Assembly: GCA_016719855.1 (NCBI GenBank)
Contig: JADJYH010000050.1
Coordinates: 1 to 55,225, forward strand
Origin: Saprospiraceae bacterium
GTDB taxonomy: Bacteria > Bacteroidota > Bacteroidia > Chitinophagales > Saprospiraceae
DNA length: 55,225 nucleotides
Direction of reading: 5' to 3'
Shown here one piece after another: positions 1 to 7,554 of this stretch (positions are counted from its first letter, which is position 1; each line of letters starts with the position of its first letter). The notes under the pieces are model-generated. The model made no database searches and had not been told where the DNA came from. It saw only the letters and a list, made by a program, of their open reading frames with translations. Made by a program: the position numbers and the translations under genes.

Positions 1-55
1 TTATAAAGTAGCCACTTTAATTGATGTCTCAATGTCAATATGTCCATTATTACAA

Positions 56-63
56 AAACATAC
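56..63. repeat. Target-site duplication, left copy
   Basis: The 8-bp word AAACATAC ends immediately before the left inverted repeat of the IS1-family element. It recurs immediately after the right inverted repeat. IS1 elements are known to make 8-9 bp duplications, so this pair marks a single insertion event whose flanks have not rearranged since. Confidence 0.88.
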
Positions 64-86
64 GGTAGTAAGGTCAAAAGGGTTGA

Positions 87-596
87 TTAAGCAGTATTGA
101 CTGCATCGCTAAATTTTCCATCCCTAAAATAATAACGGTTGATATACATCCCTATTACTTTGTCATGGATATCCTCGTTCTTTGAAAAACATATGGTTCT
201 CCGGCTCAACCTTTTCAGGTGCGTCCTGAAATTGAGGTTTTTCCGCTCTATCTTCCAAGTGTTGTCCTTGCCGACGATTTGCTTGTATTCCAATGGCATG
301 CACCGCTCGTAAGCGCCCCAATCGTCGGTATGGCACACCTTGATTGGGAGGTGTGCGACCTTTGCCAGCAGTGCCTTCAGGGACTCGTCCGTCCGCCTGC
401 CGTTGTGGTATGCCAAAATGCAGCCGCTGTGGCGCTCGATGGCGTACCAGGTCCAGCGTTGGTTGGGCTTGCTGCCCACAAATGACCAGAACTCGTCCCA
501 TTCGGTGCTCAAGAAGAACCCCACTTCAAGTTGGGCCAACTGGTCGGCCTCCAATTTGTCAAAGAGGTAGGGGTTGACCTCGGACGGCTCTTTTTT
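87..596 (-). CDS. insB: IS1-family transposase catalytic part (InsB-type)
   Basis: This frame carries the IS1 DDE transposase core. The motif DEFWSFVG, followed by QRWTWYAIERHSG, matches the first acidic block of InsB. HTDDWGAYE supplies the second acidic residue. IERKNLNFRTHLKRLSRRT, then FSKNEDIHDKVIGMYIN, matches the conserved C-terminal InsB block with its last catalytic Glu/Asp region. The frame is open from the A8 run at 591-598 (minus-strand reading) and has no convincing ATG before the catalytic core. It is therefore probably made as an InsAB' fusion by frameshifting or, if the run length is wrong, as one protein. It catalyses cut-and-copy transposition of its own element. Confidence 0.88.
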   Translation of the reverse strand, partial: KKEPSEVNPYLFDKLEADQLAQLEVGFFLSTEWDEFWSFVGSKPNQRWTWYAIERHSGCILAYHNGRRTDESLKALLAKVAHLPIKVCHTDDWGAYERCMPLEYKQIVGKDNTWKIERKNLNFRTHLKRLSRRTICFSKNEDIHDKVIGMYINRYYFRDGKFSDAVNTA

Positions 597-850
597 TTAA
601 ATCGGCGATGACCGTGCCCTTTGAGATTTTCAGGTTCCGGCCGATGTCCACTTACCCGGCTACTGTTCATCGTCTGCTCGATAATCTGTTCCTTGACGCC
701 CGGCTTGTGGGCGTTATAGGTATATTCGAGTTGAAAGCTCTTGAGGCATACGTTGCAGCGCCAACGCTGGGCTCCGTTTTTACGATGCCCGTTCTTGGTC
801 ACGTCCTCGCATTGACAATGACGGCATTTAACAGGTAAGTGGTGAACCAT
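591..850 (-). CDS. insA: IS1-family InsA-type DNA-binding part, frame-shifted
   Basis: The protein starts MVHHLPVKCRHC. It has a zinc finger built from CRHC and CNVC (ligands about 19 residues apart), followed by a helix-turn-helix, as in InsA. InsA binds the element's ends and regulates transposition. I chose the ATG at 850 because the zinc finger follows at once and it lies inside the element. The expected HTH sequence DIGRNLKISKGTVIADLKK is present but in the next frame. One surplus G near 648-649 explains this break. A second break lies at the A8 run (591-598), where the reading must move into the InsB frame. The ORF as written would otherwise run into unrelated sequence to about 509. Confidence 0.75.
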
Positions 851-895
851 AGTTTTTGATGCAAATATAACAAATGAACCTTTTGACCCACTACC

Positions 896-903
896 AAACA
901 TAC
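896..903. repeat. Target-site duplication, right copy
   Basis: AAACATAC directly follows the right inverted repeat of the IS1-family element and matches positions 56-63 exactly. Confidence 0.88.
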
Positions 904-935
904 CTACCCTCCTATGAAAAATTCGGAGGGTAGGT
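902..935 (-). terminator. Terminator hairpin of the OmpA-family gene, T tract displaced by IS1
   Basis: ACCTACCCTCC (902-912) is the perfect complement of GGAGGGTAGGT (925-935), giving an 11-bp stem with a 12-nt loop just past the stop of the minus-strand OmpA gene. Read on the minus strand, the stem is followed by ATGTTT and then the insertion sequence. If the IS and one duplication are removed, the stem is followed by ATGTTTTTG, a reasonable T tract. The IS therefore landed in the terminator tail. Confidence 0.65.
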
Positions 936-946
936 AAGGTTAGACT

Positions 947-2376
947 TTATTGCACATATATTTCGAACTCCACCCGGCGGTTCTTGGCCCGGCCAGGTGC
1001 GTAGCGGTTGTCGGCGACAGGTTTTGACTCACCGAGGCCCTTGTAGCTCAAGCGGCCCGGGTTCACGCCCTTGGCCACCAAATAATCATAGGTTGCCTTG
1101 GCACGTGCCTCTGAGAGCGTTTGGTTCATAGGCGCTTCGCCTATGCTGTCCGTATGGCCGGCAATACTGACCTTGTGGTCGGGATAATTGTTCATGATGC
1201 CCACGATTTCATCCAAGACCACATACGAAGACGTAAGCAGCACCGACTTCCCGGTCTCGAACTGTACATCGGTGAGCGCCCGGTCGAAGACCGCTTTCAC
1301 CTCCGCCTTGATTTCTGGACAACCGTTGTTTGCTGCATTACCCGCCGAATTCGGGCATCTGTCCTCCGAGTCCGGCACCCCATCCCGGTCCGTGTCCGGG
1401 CAACCCTTGAAGGCAGGCAGGCCCGCCTCTTTTGGGCAAAGGTCATCGGCATCGGCCACGCCGTCGGCGTCACCATCTGGGCAGCCACTGGCCGAGAGCG
1501 TTCCGGCTTGGTCAGGACATTTGTCGGCAGCATCGGCCACGCCGTCACCATCGCTGTCGGTCTCTGGGCAGCCCAGCTTTGCAGCAACGCCTGCTTCGTC
1601 GGGGCAAGTGTCGAGGTGGTCGGCAATGCCGTCGCCATCCCGGTCAGGGCAACCTAAAAGGTCCGAAATGCCCGCTTGGTCGGGGCATTTGTCGCTGCGG
1701 TTGGCCACGCCGTCACCGTCGGTGTCCGGACAGCCAAACATGTTAGCCAAGCCCACTTCATTGGGGCACTGGTCTTCGGTATCTGGTATGCCGTCTTTGT
1801 CCGAATCGGTGATTTTGGGTTCCTTGTCATACTTGCCCATTATCACCCACAGGCCCGCCGCATGTTGCAGGTGATCCCGATTGTCGTTCGCATCAAAACG
1901 GTACTGGCTTTCGAGGCTTAGGTACACGTGCCGCCAGCCGGAAGTTCAGGCCCACCCCTACCGGGTACTCTGGGTTGACTTTCCAGTCATTGTCCATTTC
2001 GGCCATCAAGCCTGCCCCGCCCAGCAGGTAGGGATAAATGAAATTGTCCCGTTGGAAAAGCTTTACGGTGCAGCAGCATGTCCACCGAGCCTACCCATGT
2101 GGAAGGGCCTTCCCTCCCATCATTGTCCATGGGCAATTCCGCCTTCATGACCTTGATCGGGAAAGCCAGGTTGAAAGGCTTACCCAAATGCCGGACATAC
2201 ATCAGTTCCGCCCCGCTGGTGTATTCATGGTAATTGATTTCTTTGTTAAAAGGATATTGAAAATTGCTTTTCGTCCAGCGAAAAGCAAAGGCGTTGGGAG
2301 CTTCCCGGTATTGGGCCTCCACCGCAGTGGCCACCAAGAACATGGCAGCGAGTAAAGTAATGGTCTTTAATTTCAT
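947..2376 (-). CDS. OmpA-family outer membrane protein with thrombospondin type 3 repeats (frame-shifted)
   Basis: The N-terminus MKLKTITLLAAMFLVATAVEA is a Sec signal peptide, followed by about 140 residues of likely outer-membrane barrel. Then come six calcium-binding thrombospondin type 3 units of the form DxDxDGxxDxxDxCP, and a C-terminal OmpA peptidoglycan-binding domain (VSIAGHTDSIG, LSEARA, GLGESKP, GRAKNRRVEFE). Such proteins tie the outer membrane to the cell wall. Readable pieces are 1987-2376 (signal and barrel) and 947-1927 (end of barrel, repeats, OmpA domain). The frame changes near 2060 and near 1925, each fitting a single-base indel; an extra A in an AAA triplet fits the first. 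I start at the MKLK codon rather than eight codons upstream because the signal peptide begins there. Confidence 0.85.
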
Positions 2377-2700
2377 AATAGAAAAGTTATGTGTCAAGGA
2401 TTATCCCGACGGGTTTAAAACAGCTTTGTCAGCTATTATTTAGATCAGAACGGGCGAGCTTGGCTGGTGTTCAAATGTAGCTGTGAAGGAGATAAGAAAA
2501 AGGGATACGCACGTTCATTGAAACCCGCTGGCACAGGTTCCCCCGCTGGCGCACGACTTGTCAATTTAAAAACGGCGCAGCTCGTCACGAGCTATGCTCG
2601 TTGACGGGCTTTGGTTTGGGCCTCTGGCCGTTTAGCGTAGGCCAATATAATAGCCCACTGGCACAGGGTCTACTATCAATGGAAAAACAGCACTACTCCC
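2377..2700. other. Intergenic stretch with palindromic repeats
   Basis: No gene is seen. The stretch holds three copies of a short word, read on the minus strand as GTGCCAGCGGG or a near variant (2524-2534, 2542-2554, 2654-2664). The same word recurs near 51.16, 52.61 and 53.95 kb. Around 2580-2616 there is a palindromic run built from AGCTCGT, ACGAGCT and GCTCGT words. These look like dispersed REP-type intergenic repeats. Confidence 0.5.
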
Positions 2701-3162
2701 CTACCGCCTCCGCTTCTGCCGCAGCTTGGGCTGGTTCCATTCTTCTCGCTGCGCAAAGTCCACGATTTTGCGCATGGCGGTCAGGATGAGCAGGAACACA
2801 AGGTAGCCAATGGTCACGACGATATATATCCACTTGTAGGAACCTGCATCGTTCATGGTCAGCTTGCTGAACAATTGCGCCAACAGCGCCGACAAGGCAG
2901 CCAACCCGACAAAACACAGAATGGAACGGCTCCAATAGTTGTCCATGTTCTTTGCGAAAATACTCAAGATGGCATTCAAGGCTGAAAAGAACAGCAGGAA
3001 TGATGCAGCAATGGTCCAAGGAAAACGTTGCTCTATTTCCATGCCAGCACCCCTGAAAATAAGGGCGCCGAGGTTGAAAACCAGCACGGCTGCCAGCAAC
3101 ATAATCGCTTGATAAACAGGATTTTGGAGTTTGACGAAGACAGGGTGGCTTTGTTTTTCCAT
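2701..3162 (-). CDS. Small four-helix integral membrane protein, unknown function
   Basis: The protein has 153 residues and four hydrophobic segments, at about residues 17-37, 49-65, 82-98 and 111-130. The C-terminal tail is strongly basic (KLRQKRRR). I do not recognise a named family. It follows rimO on the same strand after about 95 bp containing a hairpin-forming repeat, so it may be cotranscribed with rimO or separated from it by that hairpin. The ATG at 3162 gives a sensible short cytoplasmic N-terminus; an in-frame upstream extension would read through the repeat and is unlikely. Inner-membrane location is inferred from hydrophobicity only. Confidence 0.7.
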   Translation of the reverse strand: MEKQSHPVFVKLQNPVYQAIMLLAAVLVFNLGALIFRGAGMEIEQRFPWTIAASFLLFFSALNAILSIFAKNMDNYWSRSILCFVGLAALSALLAQLFSKLTMNDAGSYKWIYIVVTIGYLVFLLILTAMRKIVDFAQREEWNQPKLRQKRRR

Positions 3163-3173
3163 GAGGATATTTA

Positions 3174-3256
3174 TTATTGGGATATTGGGATATTGGGTTA
3201 TTTAGGTTCAGCGGCTTGGTCCAATAAAATATCCCAATAACCCAATAACTCAATAT
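3174..3256. repeat. Imperfect inverted repeat built from TTGGGATA words
   Basis: The left arm has repeated TATTGGGATATTGGG-type words (3174-3203). The right arm has complementary ATCCCAATAACCCAATAAC words (3223-3254). Together they could form a long, A/T-mismatched hairpin between the rimO stop and the next gene. The same word family forms a nearly perfect hairpin at 8927-8999. Confidence 0.7.
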
Positions 3257-4567
3257 TTAAACCACTTCTCCGAACAAATCAAACTCGGCGGCACTGGTGA
3301 CTTTCACGTTGGCGAAATCGCCAATTCGGACGAAATTGGATTTTGCGTCCACCAGCACCTCGTTGTCCACTTCGGGGCTGTCGAACTCTGTGCGGCCAAC
3401 GAAGTACGCACCTTCTTTCCTGTCGAACAGCACCCGGTATGTTTGGTTGACTTTTTCGAGGTTTTTTCGGTAACTGATTTCTTGCTGAATCTCCATCAGT
3501 CGGGCTGCCCGGTCGGCCTTTACCTCCTCCGAAACATCGTCCGGAAGGTCGTGGGCGCTGGTGTTTTCTTCGTGGCTGTACTGGAAAACGCCGAGGCGTT
3601 CGAACTCCATTTTCTGCACAAAATCGCAGAGTTCTTCAAATTCCGCCTCCGTTTCGCCCGGAAACCCAACCAGCATGGTGGTGCGGATGGCGATGCCTGG
3701 GACCCGCTCCCTCGCCAAGTTGATGAGGTCGGTGGTTTCCTCCCGGGTTATTTGTCGGCGCATCCGCTCCAGCACGCCGTTGGCGGCATGTTGAAGTGGG
3801 ATGTCGAGATAGTTGCAAACCTTGGGCTGCCGAGCCATTGCATCAAAAATCTCGACTGGAAACTTGCTTGGATAGGCGTAGTGCAAGCGAATCCATTCAA
3901 TGCCCTCCACTTCGCAAAGCGCATCGAGCAGGGCGGGCAGCTCCCGTTGTTTGTACAAATCGAGGCCGTAGTAGGTCAGCTCCTGGGCAATGAGCATCAG
4001 TTCTTTTACGCCCCGCCTTGCCAAGCTTTTCGCTTCGGCCACGAGTGATTCTATCGGGCGGGAGATGTGTTTGCCCCGCATCAGCGGAATGGCGCAGAAG
4101 CTGCACGTGCGGTTGCAACCTTCCGATATTTTCAGGTAGGCGTAGTGCGGCGGCGTGGTAATGATGCGTTCTCCAACCAGGTCGTGGCGATAGTCGGCAT
4201 TGAAGCGGGCGAGCAGGCCGGGCAGTTCCAGGGTGCCGAACCAAGCGTCAACTTCCGGTATCTCACGTTCTAAATCTTCCCGATAACGCTGCGAGAGACA
4301 ACCCGTGACGTAGAGTTTGTCAATGCCGCCTTCCCCTCTCACGCCAGCGTAGGCCAGAATGGTATCTATGCTTTCTTGCTTCGCAACGTCAATAAAACCG
4401 CAGGTGTTCACGATGACGATGTTGGCATCCTGGTCGTCGCTGTCGTGTACCACGTCGAAGTCGTTGGCCTTCAATTGGGTAATGAGGTTCTCGCTGTCCA
4501 CCAAGTTTTTGGAGCAGCCGAGCGTGATTACGTTTACTTTATCTTGCTTTAAGGTACGAGTCTTCAT
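3257..4567 (-). CDS. rimO: Ribosomal protein S12 methylthiotransferase RimO
   Basis: This radical-SAM enzyme adds a methylthio group to the conserved aspartate of ribosomal protein S12. At 436 residues it has normal family length. The N-terminal UPF0004 domain shows the three cluster cysteines C18, C56 and C90. The radical-SAM motif CNRTCSFC gives C151, C155 and C158. A TRAM-like domain forms the C-terminus from about residue 370. RimO rather than MiaB is favoured by the start VNVITLGCSKNLVDSE and the S12-type block TLGCSKN. The frame is intact. A -7-like TACCTTTG lies 20 nt upstream of the start (4594-4587, minus strand). Confidence 0.95.
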   Translation of the reverse strand: MKTRTLKQDKVNVITLGCSKNLVDSENLITQLKANDFDVVHDSDDQDANIVIVNTCGFIDVAKQESIDTILAYAGVRGEGGIDKLYVTGCLSQRYREDLEREIPEVDAWFGTLELPGLLARFNADYRHDLVGERIITTPPHYAYLKISEGCNRTCSFCAIPLMRGKHISRPIESLVAEAKSLARRGVKELMLIAQELTYYGLDLYKQRELPALLDALCEVEGIEWIRLHYAYPSKFPVEIFDAMARQPKVCNYLDIPLQHAANGVLERMRRQITREETTDLINLARERVPGIAIRTTMLVGFPGETEAEFEELCDFVQKMEFERLGVFQYSHEENTSAHDLPDDVSEEVKADRAARLMEIQQEISYRKNLEKVNQTYRVLFDRKEGAYFVGRTEFDSPEVDNEVLVDAKSNFVRIGDFANVKVTSAAEFDLFGEVV

Positions 4568-4586
4568 GTTGTAAATAAATGGAAGG

Positions 4587-4594
4587 CAAAGGTA
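4587..4594 (-). promoter_or_regulatory. Candidate Bacteroidota -7 box for rimO
   Basis: Read on the minus strand the sequence is TACCTTTG, matching TAnnTTTG, 20 nt upstream of the rimO ATG. No well-spaced -33 TTG is visible, so this is a partial match. Confidence 0.4.
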
Positions 4595-4624
4595 CGAAGC
4601 CGGACGGCAATTCTGGCTGGAATG

Positions 4625-4663
4625 AAAAAAGCCCTGACGACAAGGGTTCGCCAGGGCTTTTTT
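4625..4663 (-). terminator. Rho-independent terminator after the M43 protease gene
   Basis: AAAAAAGCCCTG (4625-4636) pairs perfectly with CAGGGCTTTTTT (4652-4663). The hairpin has T tracts on both strands and lies between the protease stop (4682) and the rimO start (4567). Confidence 0.88.
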
Positions 4664-4681
4664 TGGAAGAAATGGTTCATT

Positions 4682-6190
4682 TTACTCCACAACGGACAAG
4701 CGCTGTGTCTGGAAATCGGTCTTCGTCCTCAATGTCACGAGGTACATGCCAGCAGTCAGGTTCAACGTTGGCACTTCAAAGCTGCTTTGACCTGCCTTGA
4801 AGTCGTTTTGAGGAAATTCCTGCACCATTTGCCCAGTCATGGTGTGGATGCTGACGGATGCTTGGATGGCCTCCGTTGCTTCCATGTTGATGAAAAACGG
4901 GATGCCCACCTTCACCGGGTTTGGGCCAATGTTCCATTGTGCAACTTCTGAAACAGTGAAGGTATCGCTCAACTGGTCTCCTGTCTTGAATATTTTTTGA
5001 CCGGAAAAACCACCGCAGGTGGAGTATTCGTTGTAGCCCATTACTTTCCAGAGGTAGCTTTTGTTGGGCACTAGATTGGTCAAAACTATCGTGTTGGAAT
5101 TGGCAATGATTCGGGAAGTCTCCTGACCCGAAGTCGTCAATTCAATCAGGTACTTATCGGCTCCTGACACCGCAGTCCATTCCAAAGGCACAGCATTGTA
5201 AGTCGCAATGGTTTCACTTTGCAGCGGGCTAACGATGGTAGGCGTACCAGTCACGGAGGTCAGGTTCGGGGTGTAGTTCGGGCGGATGTAGTTGCGGCTC
5301 GAACTGAACAGGCTGTTGCTGATTTCCGACTTTTGGTCGTCAGAGAAATGGTAGTCGTCACAACTGTAAACATAGTTCATGAAGTTGTGTATGTCCGGTG
5401 CAAGCAACTGGCCATTGGGGTCTTTTGCATTCTGCGTGTAGGCGCAGTTGTTGTTCGGGAACATGTAATCGGCGGGGGTATCGCAGATACCGTCACCAGC
5501 GGACATACAGTTGCTCATGTTCACTTTTTCATTTGGAACACCATCAGGCGAGATAGCACTAACAGGGTTTCCGTGAACGCCCTCATCCCAGCCACCGCTA
5601 CTTTCCCATCCGTAAAACGTGTGGTTCAAGCTGAAAAAATGTCCAACTTCGTGGGTTAGCACCAAGTCTTGGCCAGCATAACCCTCCAAGCAAACTATCC
5701 AATCGTTGCCACTTGGGCCTGCATCGGGCTGGTAGTAGGCCAGCACTCCTTCTTCGGCCATTTCATGTACCATGAAGATGTTTATCGCATTGTAAACCAT
5801 CTGGTTGGCAAGCGCATTGGAACCGCTAAACGAGGTGGGGTTGCTGTAAATACTATTGCTGTTGATGTACTTGAATTCCTTCAAATAGAACTGGATGTCC
5901 TGGTCGAGGTAGTTTTGGTTGAGCAAACAAAGCGCCTGAAAGCCTGCCCGTTCCGATGCCCTGCCGGTTCCGTCAGATTTTGCCACCAAAAAGAAACGAA
6001 CCGGCACGTAGGTGATTGAGCCACGTTCATGCACGTAATCCCGCATTTCGTTGCGGTTGAACTGCATCTGCTCCATGATTTTTTTGCCGGCTTCCGCCGA
6101 AACACCGCATTTGTTTTGGGCTTCGATGTTGGCTGATGCTAAAAGCACAATAGCAAGCAAAAATGCCCATGATTTTATTTTGTTTGACAT
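4682..6190 (-). CDS. Secreted M43-type (pappalysin-like) zinc metalloprotease with T9SS sorting tail
   Basis: The 502-residue protein starts with a signal peptide (to about residue 24, ending NIEA-Q). The zinc site is HEVGHFFSLNH, with H180, E181, H184 and H190 in an HExxHxxxxxH pattern. The usual glycine at position eight is Ser, a variant common in this group. A Met-turn is seen as HNFMNY. A fibronectin type III-like domain follows (about 310-400), and the last 80 residues form a T9SS type A tail (WNIGPNPV...GMYLVTL). The protein is expected to be exported and proteolytically active outside the cell. A -7-like box lies upstream at 6257-6250 and a strong terminator follows. The frame is intact. 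Confidence 0.88.
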   Translation of the reverse strand: MSNKIKSWAFLLAIVLLASANIEAQNKCGVSAEAGKKIMEQMQFNRNEMRDYVHERGSITYVPVRFFLVAKSDGTGRASERAGFQALCLLNQNYLDQDIQFYLKEFKYINSNSIYSNPTSFSGSNALANQMVYNAINIFMVHEMAEEGVLAYYQPDAGPSGNDWIVCLEGYAGQDLVLTHEVGHFFSLNHTFYGWESSGGWDEGVHGNPVSAISPDGVPNEKVNMSNCMSAGDGICDTPADYMFPNNNCAYTQNAKDPNGQLLAPDIHNFMNYVYSCDDYHFSDDQKSEISNSLFSSSRNYIRPNYTPNLTSVTGTPTIVSPLQSETIATYNAVPLEWTAVSGADKYLIELTTSGQETSRIIANSNTIVLTNLVPNKSYLWKVMGYNEYSTCGGFSGQKIFKTGDQLSDTFTVSEVAQWNIGPNPVKVGIPFFINMEATEAIQASVSIHTMTGQMVQEFPQNDFKAGQSSFEVPTLNLTAGMYLVTLRTKTDFQTQRLSVVE

Positions 6191-6249
6191 TTTATTGATT
6201 TTGAAATTTGCGTTATTCGTTGCTTAACACCTTTTGAGCGAACAGGTTG

Positions 6250-6257
6250 CAAAGTTA
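6250..6257 (-). promoter_or_regulatory. Candidate -7 box for the M43 protease gene
   Basis: The minus-strand sequence TAACTTTG matches TAnnTTTG, 60 nt upstream of the protease ATG. No clear -33 TTG is visible. Confidence 0.4.
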
Positions 6258-6301
6258 TAAAAAAAAGATGCCAGAACTTGTCTTTACCCTGTCAAATTCG
6301 G

Positions 6302-6330
6302 TTTGTTGAGTTGGAAAAATTCTACTTTTG
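6302..6330 (+). promoter_or_regulatory. Candidate promoter for mdh
   Basis: TTTG (6302-6305), a 17-nt spacer and TACTTTTG (6323-6330) match the Bacteroidota -33/-7 pattern, with a spacer slightly shorter than usual. The site lies about 145 nt before mdh, upstream of the TAGAC-word repeat. Confidence 0.5.
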
Positions 6331-6348
6331 CGCCGCTTTTTGAAAAGA

Positions 6349-6472
6349 TATTAGACAATAGACTTTAGACAATAGAAGAGGGTATGGTTAGCCATTCATT
6401 CTTGGAGCTTTCCCTTTTCATTTCCCAAGTATCTTGTCTAATGTCTAACCTCTAAAGTCTAAAATCTAAAAA
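6349..6472. repeat. Inverted repeat of TTAGACAATAGA / TCTAAAGTCTAA words
   Basis: The left arm is TTAGACAATAGACTTTAGAC (6350-6369). The right arm is rich in TCTAATGTCTAACCTCTAAA words (6434-6453), with further TCTAAA words up to the mdh start codon. The arms are imperfectly complementary. The repeat would be part of the mdh leader RNA. Confidence 0.6.
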
Positions 6473-6473
6473 A

Positions 6474-7406
6474 ATGAGTAAAGTAACGGTAATCGGAGCA
6501 GGCAACGTGGGAGCCACCTGTGCCAACGTCCTCGCCCACAAAGACATCGTGAATGAAGTCGTGCTAGTTGACATTGTGGGCAACCTCGCAAAAGGCAAGG
6601 CCCTCGACTCCTGGCAGCAAGCACCCATTGACGGGTACAGCACCTATCTCAGCGGCGGCGACGACTACGCTGCCACCGAAGGCAGCGAAATCGTGGTCAT
6701 CACCGCTGGCGTGCCACGCAAGCCCGGCATGAGCCGTGACGACTTGATTTCCACCAACGCCCGCATCGTGAACACGGTGACGGAAAACATCATGAAGCAC
6801 AGCAAGAACCCCATCATCATTGTCGTGTCCAACCCGCTCGACGTGATGACGCTGGCCTGCTGGCGCTCTTCTGGCCTCGACTCCTCCAAGGTCTTCGGCA
6901 TGGCGGGCATCCTTGACACGGCACGTTACCGTGCGTTCATTGCCACTGCCCTCGGCTGCTCTCCAAAGGACATCCAGGCACTGCTGATGGGCGGCCACGG
7001 CGACACGATGGTGCCGCTACCCCGCTACACCACCGTTGCTGGCATCCCCGTCACGGAACTCATCGGCAAGGAAGAACTTGATGCTATCGTGCATCGCACT
7101 GCCGTTGGTGGTGGTGAATTGGTGCAACTGATGGGCACTTCCGCTTGGTACGCTCCCGGCGCAGCCGCTGCCCAGATGGTAGAGTCCATCGTGAGGGACG
7201 AGAAGCGGATTTTTCCAGTTTGTGCCAAGCTCGACGGCCAGTACGGCCTTCACGACATCTTCCTCGGCGTACCTGTGAAGCTCGGCAAAAACGGTATTGA
7301 ACAAATCATTGAAGTGAACCTTAACGCAGAGGAGCGGCAATTGCTCACTGATTCTGCCGCTGCCGTTAAGTCGGTGATTGATGTTTACAACAACATGCAG
7401 CTTTGA
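6474..7406 (+). CDS. mdh: Malate dehydrogenase (LDH-like, NAD-dependent)
   Basis: This TCA-cycle enzyme interconverts malate and oxaloacetate using NAD. At 310 residues it matches the LDH-like MDH subgroup. The N-terminal Rossmann motif GAGNVGA is followed by VLVDIV, whose Asp selects NAD over NADP. The substrate-binding arginine lies in RKPGMSRDDL, the Asp/Arg relay in DTARYR, and the catalytic histidine in MGGHGDTMVP. The frame is intact and ends just before a strong terminator. The leader contains a TAGAC-word inverted repeat running almost to the start codon, which may affect transcript stability or translation. The gene appears to be monocistronic. Confidence 0.96.
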   Translation: MSKVTVIGAGNVGATCANVLAHKDIVNEVVLVDIVGNLAKGKALDSWQQAPIDGYSTYLSGGDDYAATEGSEIVVITAGVPRKPGMSRDDLISTNARIVNTVTENIMKHSKNPIIIVVSNPLDVMTLACWRSSGLDSSKVFGMAGILDTARYRAFIATALGCSPKDIQALLMGGHGDTMVPLPRYTTVAGIPVTELIGKEELDAIVHRTAVGGGELVQLMGTSAWYAPGAAAAQMVESIVRDEKRIFPVCAKLDGQYGLHDIFLGVPVKLGKNGIEQIIEVNLNAEERQLLTDSAAAVKSVIDVYNNMQL

Positions 7407-7432
7407 TGGTGGCAGTTTGCTAATTGAAATCC

Positions 7433-7467
7433 AAATGCCCGGCGTGACTGCGCCGGGCATTTTTTTT
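7433..7467 (+). terminator. Rho-independent terminator of mdh
   Basis: AAATGCCCGGCG (7433-7444) and CGCCGGGCATTT (7451-7462) pair around a six-base loop and are followed by a T tract to 7467. Confidence 0.92.
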
Positions 7468-7554
7468 GGAATTTGGTGAGCTTCTAAAGCTCAGTAGCCA
7501 TATTTTTTGAAACAAAACCATTCTACTCCTGTTTCCCCTCGCCAATACTTTCCA

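Larger units (their letters stand above)
64..895 (-). mobile_element. IS1-family insertion sequence (832 bp)
   Basis: The ends are imperfect inverted repeats: GGTAGTAAGGTCAAAAGG at 64-81, against GGTAGTGGGTCAAAAGG read on the minus strand from 895. Both ends abut the 8-bp duplication AAACATAC. Inside are an InsA-type zinc-finger/HTH frame and an InsB-type DDE transposase frame, both on the minus strand, in the usual IS1 order. The length is a little above the roughly 770 bp of classical IS1. The element sits just downstream of an OmpA-family gene, directly behind that gene's terminator hairpin. The transposase reading frames are interrupted twice, so activity is uncertain. The boundaries are seen directly; the family assignment rests on the InsA/InsB sequence signatures. 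Confidence 0.93.
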
